Source of the DNA: SIG480 sp045586595
Lineage (GTDB): Bacteria > Bacillota > Clostridia > Oscillospirales > JAAYXM01
NCBI GenBank assembly: GCA_045586595.1
Contig: JAZNAQ010000040.1
Coordinates: 1 to 24,097 of the forward strand
Direction of reading: 5' to 3'
Length of the DNA: 24,097 nt
Shown: one piece after another, positions 5,757 to 12,961 of the stretch
Numbering within the stretch: the stretch's first letter is position 1
How the letters are laid out: each line of letters starts with the position of its first letter
The notes under the pieces: model-generated
What the model was told of the DNA's origin: nothing
What the model saw: the letters and a program-made list of their open reading frames with translations, nothing else
The model's database searches: none
Translations under genes and position numbers: made by a program

Positions 5757-7131
5757 ATCTGTTCATTATTGCTTTGTCTATTTCTTCTGCGGCGGTTTTC
5801 CCCGCACCCATTGCAAGAATAACGGTTGCGGCACCCGTGACTGCGTCACCGCCTGCCCAGACCATATCGCGGCTCGTCTTGCCGACCTCATCGGCGACAA
5901 TGCCGCCCCACGATTTTGTGTCAAGCCCGTCGGTTGCGCTTGCTATAAGCGGGTTCGGTGACGTGCCTATCGCCATAATTACGCAGTCGCACTCAAGCTC
6001 AAACTCACTGCCCTCAATGACAACCGGGCGTTTTCTTCCCGACTCATCAGGCTCTGAAAGCTCCATTCTCTGACAGGTAATTGACGATACCACAGTTTCG
6101 CCGTTGATTGAAATTGGCGATGTAAGAAACTCAAACTTAATACCCTCTTCAAGCGCGTGTTCAACCTCTTCACGGCGCGCAGGGAGCTCATTTTCGGTAC
6201 GGCGGTATACGAGCGTCACATCAGCACCCGTTCTCTTTGCCGAGCGAGCTGCATCCATCGCAACATTACCGCCGCCGACCACGACTGTGTGCTTTGCACG
6301 GAAAATAGGTGTCCTTGATGTGTCCTTATACGCACCCATAAGGTTTATGCGAGTTAAGAACTCGTTTGCGGAATATACGCCGTTAAGGTTCTCTCCCGGT
6401 ATCTTCATAAACTTGGGGAGCCCTGCGCCCGAGCCGATAAATATCGCCTCAAAGCCTTCCTCAAACAGCTCGTCAATCATAATCGTCTTGCCGATAATTA
6501 TGTTTGTCTTTATCTTAACGCCCATAGCGGTCAGCCTGTCAATCTCACTCTTTACGACTTCGTTGGGGAGTCTGAACTCGGGTATACCGTAGCTGAGCAC
6601 ACCTCCTGCAACATGAAGTGCTTCAAACACAGTGACATCATATCCGCGGGATGCGAGACTCCCCGCGCACGCAAGCCCCGAAGGACCTGCACCGATAACG
6701 GCAACACTGTGGCCGTTTGGCTCAGCCTTTTCAGGCGGCTCTTTTGCATTCTTCATGTGGTAATCTGCAACAAAGCGTTCAAGTCTTCCTATTCCTACAG
6801 GCTCGCCCTTAATACCCCTTACGCACTTTGACTCGCACTGTGTCTCCTGCGGGCAGACTCTTCCGCACACTGCGGGAAGCGTGTTTGTCTCGGTTATTAT
6901 CTTATACGCGCCCTCAAAGTCACCCTCGGCTACCCTTCCTATAAACTCGGGTATATGGACACCAACGGGGCAGCCCTGCACACACGGACGTGTCTTGCAA
7001 GCAAGGCAGCGCCGAGCTTCGTCTACAGCCTGCTCTGCACTGTATCCGAGCGCGACCTCATCAAAGTTTTTACAACGTATACAAGCCTTCTGCTGAGGCA
7101 TTTCATTCTTTTTGAGAGACATATTAGCCAT
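5755..7131 (-). CDS. nfnB: NADH-dependent ferredoxin:NADP+ oxidoreductase, large subunit (NfnB / GltD-like)
   Basis: The 458-residue flavoprotein subunit of the bifurcating transhydrogenase, which couples NADH and reduced ferredoxin oxidation to reduction of two NADP+. The N-terminal iron-sulphur region has two cysteine sets (C42, C45, C50, C54 and C89, C93, C99, C103) for the 4Fe-4S clusters. Then come the FAD fold GAGPSGLACAG (147 on), the NADPH fold GGGNVAMDAARSAKRTGA (286-303) with YRRTENELPARREE, and the closing FAD motif VWAGGDAVTGAATVILAMGAGKTAA. Length and order match both GltD and NfnB. The call rests on the adjacent nfnA, with no large glutamate synthase subunit in the window. One base separates it from the nfnA stop; GAGGTAGAA before ATG supports the start. 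Confidence 0.9.
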   Translation of the reverse strand: MANMSLKKNEMPQQKACIRCKNFDEVALGYSAEQAVDEARRCLACKTRPCVQGCPVGVHIPEFIGRVAEGDFEGAYKIITETNTLPAVCGRVCPQETQCESKCVRGIKGEPVGIGRLERFVADYHMKNAKEPPEKAEPNGHSVAVIGAGPSGLACAGSLASRGYDVTVFEALHVAGGVLSYGIPEFRLPNEVVKSEIDRLTAMGVKIKTNIIIGKTIMIDELFEEGFEAIFIGSGAGLPKFMKIPGENLNGVYSANEFLTRINLMGAYKDTSRTPIFRAKHTVVVGGGNVAMDAARSAKRTGADVTLVYRRTENELPARREEVEHALEEGIKFEFLTSPISINGETVVSSITCQRMELSEPDESGRKRPVVIEGSEFELECDCVIMAIGTSPNPLIASATDGLDTKSWGGIVADEVGKTSRDMVWAGGDAVTGAATVILAMGAGKTAAEEIDKAIMNR

Positions 7132-7132
7132 T

Positions 7133-7975
7133 TTATTCTACCTCTTTCTTGAAGAGATTGCACGACTCTTCTCTTGCATGTGTTTCAAACTCCTTATACA
7201 TTGACGAGCGCCTTATTGCCTCGTCAAAATCCACAAGGTGCCCGTCAAACTCGGGGCCGTCAACACAGGCAAACTTTGTTTCACCGCCAACGGTCAGTCG
7301 GCAACAGCCACACATACCCGTGCCGTCAATCATAATCGGGTTCATGCTGACAACCGTCTTTATGCCATACTTTTTGGTGAGCAGTGAGACATATTTCATC
7401 ATGGGGAGAGGGCCTATTGCAATTACCTCATCATACTTGCGCCCTGCAAGAATGAGCTTTTCCAAAGCCTCGGTAACAAGCCCATGCTCGCCGTATGTTC
7501 CGTCATCTGTCATAATATACAGCTCGTTGCTTGAACCCTTAAACTCATCCTCAAGCATCACAAGCTCGCGCGTACGGAACCCGACAATCGCATCGACATA
7601 TGTTCCTTGTGCATAGAACTTCTTCGCAACGGGATATGCTATGGCAGAGCCAACACCGCCACCGACAACGCAGACGGTTTTTAGGTTTTCTGTCTCAGTC
7701 TTTTTTCCCAACGGGCCTGCAAAATCCGCAAGGCAGTCGCCAACGCTTAAGTGCCCGAGCGCTTCTGTTGTCGCCCCCACTACCTGGAAAATTATTGTGA
7801 CAGTCCCTGCAACTCTGTCAAAATCTGCTACAGTAAGAGGAACGCGCTCACCGTCGTCAGTCGCGCGAAGAATTATGAACTGCCCTGCATCTGCACGGCG
7901 CGCAACCTCAGGCGCATGAATCACCATTCGCATAACACTCGGGTTGAGGCTCTCTTTTTTTAAAATTTTGTACAT
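7133..7975 (-). CDS. nfnA: NADH-dependent ferredoxin:NADP+ oxidoreductase, small subunit (NfnA / PyrK-like)
   Basis: The 280-residue FAD and 2Fe-2S subunit that holds the NADH site of the Nfn complex. The FAD-binding beta-barrel carries RVPLTVAD (44-51), and the NAD fold starts at VCVVGGGVGSAIAYPVAKKF (101-120). The C-terminal iron-sulphur motif is D217-x4-C222-x2-C225-x11-C237 (IDGTGMCGCCR..FACVDGPEFDG). Asp in place of the first Cys of PyrK is the known signature of NfnA, where an Asp helps bind the 2Fe-2S centre. This separates it from dihydroorotate dehydrogenase PyrK; no pyrD is nearby. An extra Cys (C224) sits inside the motif. The start follows AGAGGGG. The promoter carries a Rex-type operator. 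Confidence 0.92.
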   Translation of the reverse strand: MYKILKKESLNPSVMRMVIHAPEVARRADAGQFIILRATDDGERVPLTVADFDRVAGTVTIIFQVVGATTEALGHLSVGDCLADFAGPLGKKTETENLKTVCVVGGGVGSAIAYPVAKKFYAQGTYVDAIVGFRTRELVMLEDEFKGSSNELYIMTDDGTYGEHGLVTEALEKLILAGRKYDEVIAIGPLPMMKYVSLLTKKYGIKTVVSMNPIMIDGTGMCGCCRLTVGGETKFACVDGPEFDGHLVDFDEAIRRSSMYKEFETHAREESCNLFKKEVE

Positions 7976-8018
7976 CGTTTTCCCCTCTTTGCAAGAGTAG
8001 TTTATTAAAACAAACGTA

Positions 8019-8036
8019 TTGTTAATTGTTTAACCA
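8019..8036. promoter_or_regulatory. Rex-type operator at the nfnAB promoter
   Basis: TTGTTAATTGTTTAACCA matches the clostridial Rex consensus TTGTTAA-N4-TTAACAA at 13 of 14 defined bases. It lies 2 bases past the -10 box of the nfnA promoter, over the expected transcription start, where bound Rex would block initiation when NADH is low. Confidence 0.7.
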
Positions 8037-8038
8037 TT

Positions 8039-8067
8039 ATATTAACACACATCAAGACTGTGGTCAA
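8039..8067 (-). promoter_or_regulatory. Promoter of nfnAB
   Basis: TTGACC (8062-8067), 17-bp spacer, TAATAT (8039-8044) on the minus strand, giving a leader of about 55 bases to nfnA. Confidence 0.78.
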
Positions 8068-8104
8068 CCAAAAAGCGCAAATTGCAATTTTTTTGTAAAT
8101 TGTA

Positions 8105-8133
8105 TTTACGAAACATAAAAAAAATGATATTAT
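8105..8133 (+). promoter_or_regulatory. Probable promoter of the dnaD-dnaC-dacF operon
   Basis: TTTACG (8105-8110), 17-bp spacer, TATTAT (8128-8133). The -35 box is weak, and the region is very AT-rich, so other placements are possible. Confidence 0.5.
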
Positions 8134-8176
8134 TATTTTATGTTGTTGTAATTTAAAATGTGGGAGATATTGATAA

Positions 8177-9118
8177 ATGGCTGTACTTAAAGTAGAGCTT
8201 CCCGGGAGTAGAGATATTGTTATCTCCGCGCGGGATGCAAACCTTTTGCTGGACGGTGCTGACAACACCGCCGCACTTCTCTACATATATATATTATCAC
8301 ATTCGTGCGAGCTTGATATCGCTGCCGCGTCCAAGCGCCTTAAATCGACAGAAAACGAGGTCATGTCGGCACTGCGCACGCTTGAAAACCTCGGCCTTGT
8401 CGGCAAGAGCGCGGCGGCTAAAATCCCCGAGCGTTCAGACGAGGTTCCCGAATATTCTCAAACCGATGTAGCAGAGCATATAGGCTCTGACGAGAGCTTT
8501 AAATACCTTGCCGAGTTCTGCGAGAACAGCCTCGGTAAAATTCTGTCAACGGTTGATTTGCAGGTGTTGCTCGGCATATACTCGTGGCTGGGGCTCCCCG
8601 TAGATGTCATATGCCTTCTCGTTACAAGCTGTATTGAAGAGACACGAAAAAAATACGGTGCAGGAAGAGTCCCCACAATGCGGACGATTGAAAAACGCGC
8701 AAAGGTGTGGTTGCGCGACGGCGTGCTTACCCTCGGCCGTGCAGAAGAATATCTCAAAGAACAAGAAAAACTTGGCAGCGACAAGGCCCGTATCGCCGCA
8801 ATTCTCGGCATATCGGGCAGAGCACTTGCACCTACGGAGGATCGTTATATTTCAGAGTGGCTCAGGCTCAAAATATCGGACGAGCTTATCACCGCAGCCT
8901 ATGACAGAACAGTTACCAACACCGGCTCGCTCAAGTGGAACTATATAAATAAAATCCTTGCCACCTGGTGCGAACTCGGGTTTAAGACAGTTTCCGACGT
9001 AGAGTCGAACAAACGTAGCGAGCCTTCATCTGCTACAACATCAGAAGACTTTGATATGGAAGCTGCATTAAAGCTGCGTGAGCTTAACAGAAAAAAAAGA
9101 CTAAAGCGTGAGGAGTAA
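8177..9118 (+). CDS. dnaD: DnaD-domain replication protein
   Basis: A 313-residue DnaD/DnaB-type primosomal protein that helps recruit the replicative helicase at origins and restart sites in Firmicutes. Residues 1-80 look like the N-terminal winged-helix region (ALLYIYILSH, AAASKRLKSTENEVMSALRTLENLGLV). Two DnaD-like (DDBH2) helical domains follow, at about 108-182 and 220-272. The second ends in YINKILATW (256-264), the YxxxIxxxW signature that contacts single-stranded DNA. The first carries a relaxed version ending in W178. The C-terminal tail is basic (LNRKKRLKREE). The gene is followed after 6 bases by the helicase-loader ATPase, a functional partner, so they are co-transcribed. The start is supported by GGGAGAT about 10 bases upstream. 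Confidence 0.88.
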   Translation: MAVLKVELPGSRDIVISARDANLLLDGADNTAALLYIYILSHSCELDIAAASKRLKSTENEVMSALRTLENLGLVGKSAAAKIPERSDEVPEYSQTDVAEHIGSDESFKYLAEFCENSLGKILSTVDLQVLLGIYSWLGLPVDVICLLVTSCIEETRKKYGAGRVPTMRTIEKRAKVWLRDGVLTLGRAEEYLKEQEKLGSDKARIAAILGISGRALAPTEDRYISEWLRLKISDELITAAYDRTVTNTGSLKWNYINKILATWCELGFKTVSDVESNKRSEPSSATTSEDFDMEAALKLRELNRKKRLKREE

Positions 9119-9124
9119 AGCCCT

Positions 9125-10084
9125 ATGAATTACGACAGAGATATTTTAGAGCGCGTTCTCCGCGAGGTTGAAAGCGCAAAAATAAAAACCGAGGCTGCTG
9201 CCGAGGCAAGGCGACGCGAAGTGTATGAAAAGCTGCCTCGCGTGGCTGAGATTGATGCAGCTCTTCGCACAACCGTTCTCGATATAATCCGTGCATCCTT
9301 TGGCAAGGGCGAAGATACAGCATCCCTTATTCGCAAAACGCGTGAGAAGAACACCGCGCTTCAGGCAGAGCGAAAAAAGCTTCTTGAGAACGCAGGTTTC
9401 CCCGCCGACGCAACCGAGCCAAAATATTCCTGCGATAAATGTAACGACGATGGGTATGCAGGCGGCGAACTCTGCTCATGTGTCATAAATAAATACCGCG
9501 CGGCGGTTGCGCGTGATATAAACTCGAACCTGAACCTAAAAAATGCAGATTTTAATAAATTTGACCTCTCGCTCTATCCCGAAACAGGCGGGCGCATATC
9601 ACCGCGAGCACAAATGCGCGAGATTTTTGACATATGCCGAGATTATGCCGAGAACTTCGGCGTTGACTCGGAAAATCTCTATATGAGCGGCGAAAGCGGT
9701 CTCGGCAAGAGCCTTCTTGCCTCCTGCATCGCAAAAGCTGTTTCCGAGCGCGGTTTTTCGGTAATTATGCAGCCTGCGTTCTCAATCCTCGGGGCATACG
9801 AGGACGTTAAATTCGGCAGAGCAGATATAAATACTGCGAACTTTGAAGCATGTGACCTGCTCATAATAGATGATGTCGGGTGTGAAATGTCTACACCGTT
9901 TGCTGTGGCTGCATTTTTTAACCTTATAAATACAAGAAGCGGCACAGGCAAAAAAACGATTGTTATCTCAACACTGAAAAAGGCTGAAATTTTAAAGCGT
10001 TATGGAAAGCAAATGGCATCACGCCTTGAGGGTGATTTTATAAAGCTTGAATTTCTCGGCGACGATGTTCGTTTAATCAAGTAA
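9125..10084 (+). CDS. dnaI: DnaI/DnaC-family helicase-loader ATPase
   Basis: A 319-residue AAA+ ATPase that loads the replicative helicase onto DNA. The first 95 residues are a charged, coiled-coil-prone region rich in Glu, Lys and Arg. A cysteine cluster (C103, C106, C117, C119; CDKCNDDGY...CSC) is probably a zinc site, as in the N-terminal domain of DnaI. The ATPase core has Walker A GESGLGKS (189-196), Walker B LLIIDDVG (245-252), a sensor-1-like VIST and a probable arginine finger at R300 in KQMASRL. The family is usually about 300 residues. The ribosome site GAGGAG overlaps the end of dnaD. IstB-type transposition ATPases share this fold, but no IstA is present and the cysteine cluster and dnaD linkage favour a loader. 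Confidence 0.88.
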   Translation: MNYDRDILERVLREVESAKIKTEAAAEARRREVYEKLPRVAEIDAALRTTVLDIIRASFGKGEDTASLIRKTREKNTALQAERKKLLENAGFPADATEPKYSCDKCNDDGYAGGELCSCVINKYRAAVARDINSNLNLKNADFNKFDLSLYPETGGRISPRAQMREIFDICRDYAENFGVDSENLYMSGESGLGKSLLASCIAKAVSERGFSVIMQPAFSILGAYEDVKFGRADINTANFEACDLLIIDDVGCEMSTPFAVAAFFNLINTRSGTGKKTIVISTLKKAEILKRYGKQMASRLEGDFIKLEFLGDDVRLIK

Positions 10085-10130
10085 TATTCTGAGCAAAATA
10101 TGTGTTGAACTACAAATTAGGAGTATTTAA

Positions 10131-11342
10131 ATGAAACAATTTTTAAAGCTTCTTTCTGCTGCTGTCCTGGCCGCGACTCTTTCTGTTTTTGTTTCAGCCG
10201 CCGCGCCGTCCGTAATTTCAGAGTCGGCAGTCCTGATTGACGGCGATACGGGGCAAGTGCTTTATGACAAGCAGATGCACACAAAACGTTATCCCGCAAG
10301 CATCACAAAAATTGCAACGGTTATAACAGGTCTTGAAAACGGCGCTCTCGATGACAAAATAGTAATGAGCGATGAGGCTGTTTTCTCAATCTCGCGCTCG
10401 TCAAGCCATATTGCACTCGATGTGGGTGAAGAAATAACTCTTGAGCAAGCATCATATGCCGCACTTATGATGTCGGCCAACGACGCGTGTAACGGTATTG
10501 CGGAGCATACAGGCGGCTCAATAGATGAGTTTGTTTCAATGATGAATAAAACCATGGTTGCGGCGGGGGCTAAAAACACCCACTTTGCAAACGCGCACGG
10601 GCTTAAGGATTCAAACCACTATACCACAGCATACGATATGGCAATGATTTGCCGATATGCCATAAAAAATGAAACTTTTAGAAAAATCTTCGGCACATAC
10701 AAATACGATATGCCTGCAAACAACAAGCAGCCCGAGGTTCGCCACTTTGTAAATCAGCATGAAATGATAAGCAACCCCGAGCTTTTGTATGACGGTATCA
10801 TCGGCGGCAAGGCGGGGTGGACAACTGAGGCACATTACACTCTCGTAACTGCTGCAGAGCGCGATGGGCGCACCCTTATCGCGGTTGTTATGAAAAGCCC
10901 ACGAAATGACGATAAATACACCGACACAAAAGCACTTCTCGACTACGGATTCAGTGAGTTTGAGACAGTGCAGCTCACAACCGCCGACTTGCCCAAGCGC
11001 TCAGGCTACAAGCTCGACGCGCCCATATCACTTCAACTCCCTGCAGGGACAACGAAGGATAAACTCGTTATAACAACAACGATGGAAAACGGCACCGACT
11101 ATGCAGTTGTAAGCTTGCCCAACGGCACAGAACTCGCGCGCTTCCCCTGCTCGGTTGCCATTGATGTATCGGCAAAGACCGCCTACGAAATTCGTTCAGA
11201 GAACACCGCTTCAAAAGTTCTTTGGGCTTTATGCATTATTGTTCTTGTAATAATCGGGCTGTTTGCGTTGCTCGTCGCGGCAATCGCTATCCGAAAGGAA
11301 ATATGCCGCGCGCGCAGACGCCGCAGAAGAAGGAGACGTTAA
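10131..11342 (+). CDS. dacF: D-alanyl-D-alanine carboxypeptidase (S11, DacF-type PBP)
   Basis: A 403-residue low-molecular-weight penicillin-binding protein that trims the terminal D-Ala from peptidoglycan stem peptides. A cleavable signal peptide covers about residues 1-24 (ends SAAAP). The catalytic motifs are S57-I-T-K60, S115-A-N117 and K227-A-G229, followed by W-T; the usual third motif is KTG, so Ala replaces Thr at 228. A C-terminal beta domain (about 280-365) is followed by a membrane helix (VLWALCIIVLVIIGLFALLVAAIAI) and an arginine-rich tail. Most family members use an amphipathic helix as anchor, so the true transmembrane helix is less usual. TAGGAG supports the start. It lies 46 bases after the helicase loader with no terminator between them. 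Confidence 0.92.
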   Translation: MKQFLKLLSAAVLAATLSVFVSAAAPSVISESAVLIDGDTGQVLYDKQMHTKRYPASITKIATVITGLENGALDDKIVMSDEAVFSISRSSSHIALDVGEEITLEQASYAALMMSANDACNGIAEHTGGSIDEFVSMMNKTMVAAGAKNTHFANAHGLKDSNHYTTAYDMAMICRYAIKNETFRKIFGTYKYDMPANNKQPEVRHFVNQHEMISNPELLYDGIIGGKAGWTTEAHYTLVTAAERDGRTLIAVVMKSPRNDDKYTDTKALLDYGFSEFETVQLTTADLPKRSGYKLDAPISLQLPAGTTKDKLVITTTMENGTDYAVVSLPNGTELARFPCSVAIDVSAKTAYEIRSENTASKVLWALCIIVLVIIGLFALLVAAIAIRKEICRARRRRRRRRR

Positions 11343-11348
11343 TAAACT

Positions 11349-12347
11349 ATGAAAAAGACCTTGTCTGTTATTCTCGCGCTTATGCTTTCTTTTACAGTAA
11401 CTCTCGTCGGCTGCAGTGAAAAAGAAGAAGCTGCCGGTGAGTTTGTCCTTGCATCCACACTTTCCCCCGAAGACCAGGCGCAGGTTGACAAAACGCTTGC
11501 GACTTTTATGCAATGCTACGAGGAGGATAACGCAAAGGGCGTTCTCCCTCTCCTCTCAGAGCATTTTAACACAACCGAGGAGGATACTCTTAAATTTTTC
11601 AGCGATGTGCGCGAACTTGCCGAAAACCCGTTTGTGCCGTATGACTCATACTATATAAACGGTGTAACCGTTTCTGACACCATCATAAAGGTCAAAAAAA
11701 CAGAGACTGATAAAAACTATATCGAGCTCACTCCTGCGTATGAAGAGTTCTACTGCGCCTTCTATGCCTCAGAGGGAGAAAAGGTCTCATACATGATGAC
11801 AATATTCCTTGTTCGTGAGAGCGGAGAGTTTAAAATTATGTATGTCAACCCCGGTGATTTCAAGCATCAGGGGCAGGACGCCCCCGCACTCTTTGAAAAA
11901 ACAAAAGAACTTTATAATGAAGGTAAGCTCATCCCTGCATATATAACCTCATGTATGCTCGGCATTACTCTTCGTCCTGGGCAGTATCTCAGATATGAAA
12001 ACCATATCGAGATGGAGGATATGTGTTATAAGCTCTTTAGCGAGGTCACTGAGAAAATTGAGCTTCCGCTCACACTTGAGAACACAAGCAACTCTTCTCT
12101 GTACGCAATACAAATAACAAAAGATGAATCCTACGGCATATTGCCTTATGTTCTCTTTAAGACCGATGTTCCCGTAACAGATTCCGCGGCGCTTGAGCAA
12201 GAATGCGAAAAGGTTCTCAACGCACTTGAAAAGATGTCTCCGGGCCTTCGCGAAACATTTGAGTATATAGAAATGAACGCAACAAACAGCGAGCCTGTGG
12301 ATGCCGAGCCATCGGATACAACCTCGGTTATTATAAAAACAAGATGA
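11349..12347 (+). CDS. Lipoprotein of unknown function
   Basis: A 332-residue exported lipoprotein that I cannot assign to a family. The signal peptide ends at lipobox LVGC (C22). Residues about 38-165 (SPEDQAQVDKTLATFMQCYEEDNAKGVLPLLSEHF and following) look like an NTF2/SnoaL-type helix-sheet domain. A second part (190-300) is mixed alpha/beta with an even number of hydrophobic strands, and the last 25 residues are acidic and probably disordered. The start is 6 bases after the dacF stop, with AAGGAG inside the end of dacF, so translation is coupled and the protein is likely to act at the cell envelope with DacF. The signal peptide begins MKKTLSVIL, as in the lipoprotein at 3816. Confidence 0.7.
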   Translation: MKKTLSVILALMLSFTVTLVGCSEKEEAAGEFVLASTLSPEDQAQVDKTLATFMQCYEEDNAKGVLPLLSEHFNTTEEDTLKFFSDVRELAENPFVPYDSYYINGVTVSDTIIKVKKTETDKNYIELTPAYEEFYCAFYASEGEKVSYMMTIFLVRESGEFKIMYVNPGDFKHQGQDAPALFEKTKELYNEGKLIPAYITSCMLGITLRPGQYLRYENHIEMEDMCYKLFSEVTEKIELPLTLENTSNSSLYAIQITKDESYGILPYVLFKTDVPVTDSAALEQECEKVLNALEKMSPGLRETFEYIEMNATNSEPVDAEPSDTTSVIIKTR

Positions 12348-12446
12348 GCAAAGCGGTTTCCAATGTTTTTTATTCCTCATTTTTGTTGAAATTAAGCCCT
12401 TTTTAATATATCGAAAAAAATATTGAAACTTTTTTAAAAAAAGGGG

Positions 12447-12475
12447 TTGCAAAACATACAAAAGTGTTATATAAT
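12447..12475 (+). promoter_or_regulatory. Strong promoter of the 49-residue peptide gene
   Basis: TTGCAA (12447-12452), 17-bp spacer, TATAAT (12470-12475). The preceding 100 bases are AT-rich with a long imperfect hairpin (CCCTTTTTAA near 12400 with TTAAAAAAAGGGG ending at 12446) that may terminate the upstream operon. Confidence 0.85.
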
Positions 12476-12511
12476 ACCTTTGCAAAATATTTTGGGAGAG
12501 GAGTCTGTATT

Positions 12512-12661
12512 ATGAAAACTTATACAGAGCCAAAACTCGAAATCGTCACACTCAATGCATCAGACGTTATCACAACTTCTGCCCTTTTGTCTTTGATGAA
12601 TCTTGACTCCGGCATTGAGAACGGTACCAGCATTGATCCGTTTGCAATAGGCAACAACTAA
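12512..12661 (+). CDS. 49-residue peptide, 'MKTYTEPKLEIV' type, function unknown
   Basis: A small gene with a near-consensus promoter and a strong ribosome site (GGGAGAGGAG). The product starts MKTYTEPKLEIVTLN, continues DVITTSALLSLMNLDSG and ends FAIGNN. I recall short proteins with a (K)xYxxPxLEV..L....DVIT(T)SG layout as common in gut Firmicutes; their function is not known to me. It has no signal peptide, no Cys and only two Lys, with an acidic C-terminal half. The N-terminal leader-like half and Ser/Gly/Asn-rich end resemble a ribosomally made peptide precursor, but no modification enzyme or exporter is encoded nearby, so this is speculative. Hairpins follow at 12689-12706, 12738-12770 and 12784-12814. 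Confidence 0.8.
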   Translation: MKTYTEPKLEIVTLNASDVITTSALLSLMNLDSGIENGTSIDPFAIGNN

Positions 12662-12737
12662 AGCTGGGCTTTGCAACGTGACGATGAAGTCTGCAAAGTG
12701 GGCAGACACATTGTGCATGTGAAAAATCGCAAAAAAC

Positions 12738-12770
12738 ATAAAGGGGTAACAGTGCACATTACCCCTTTAT
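12738..12770. terminator. Hairpin after the peptide gene
   Basis: 12-bp perfect stem ATAAAGGGGTAA with its complement, 9-base loop, no clean T-tract after it. It is a stable 3' structure or weak terminator. A smaller hairpin (GTCTGC/GCAGAC) lies at 12689-12706. Confidence 0.5.
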
Positions 12771-12783
12771 AATCGTCTAATTT

Positions 12784-12814
12784 AGCGTGTGGGTTTTATC
12801 CACACGCTTTTTTA
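12784..12814 (+). terminator. Intrinsic terminator downstream of the peptide gene
   Basis: AGCGTGTGG pairs with CCACACGCT around a 7-base loop, followed by T6. It insulates the malic enzyme promoter. Confidence 0.88.
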
Positions 12815-12854
12815 TTGCCCTATCTCACTTGAAATCACATGATAAAGATTGCGT

Positions 12855-12912
12855 TTTTTGCAAAAAGAGTCATTGCAAATATGCAAAGAAAGTGATATAA
12901 TGCTATATAGCA
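12855..12912 (+). promoter_or_regulatory. Malic enzyme promoter with three dyads
   Basis: TTGCAA (12873-12878), 17-bp spacer, TATAAT (12896-12901). Around it lie perfect palindromes TTTTTGCAAAAA (12855-12866) and TGCTATATAGCA (12901-12912, at the start site), and an inverted repeat TTGCA-AATA-TGCAA over the -35 (12873-12886). The leader to the gene is about 55 bases and holds a small TGCGA/TCGCA hairpin. Confidence 0.75.
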
Positions 12913-12961
12913 AACTATGCGATATTTTCGCACATACATATAAATGAAAGGAAGATTCATA

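Noticed and set aside
5755..7131. Glutamate synthase small subunit (GltD)
   Set aside because: No large glutamate synthase subunit is in the window, and the tight linkage to a PyrK-like protein with the Asp-Cys3 iron-sulphur motif is diagnostic for Nfn.
9125..10084. IstB-type transposition helper ATPase
   Set aside because: No IstA transposase or insertion-sequence ends are present; the cysteine cluster and the adjacent dnaD favour a helicase loader.
12684..12722. 12-codon frame after the 49-residue peptide gene
   Set aside because: It has no ribosome site and spans a hairpin; it is better read as 3' untranslated sequence.
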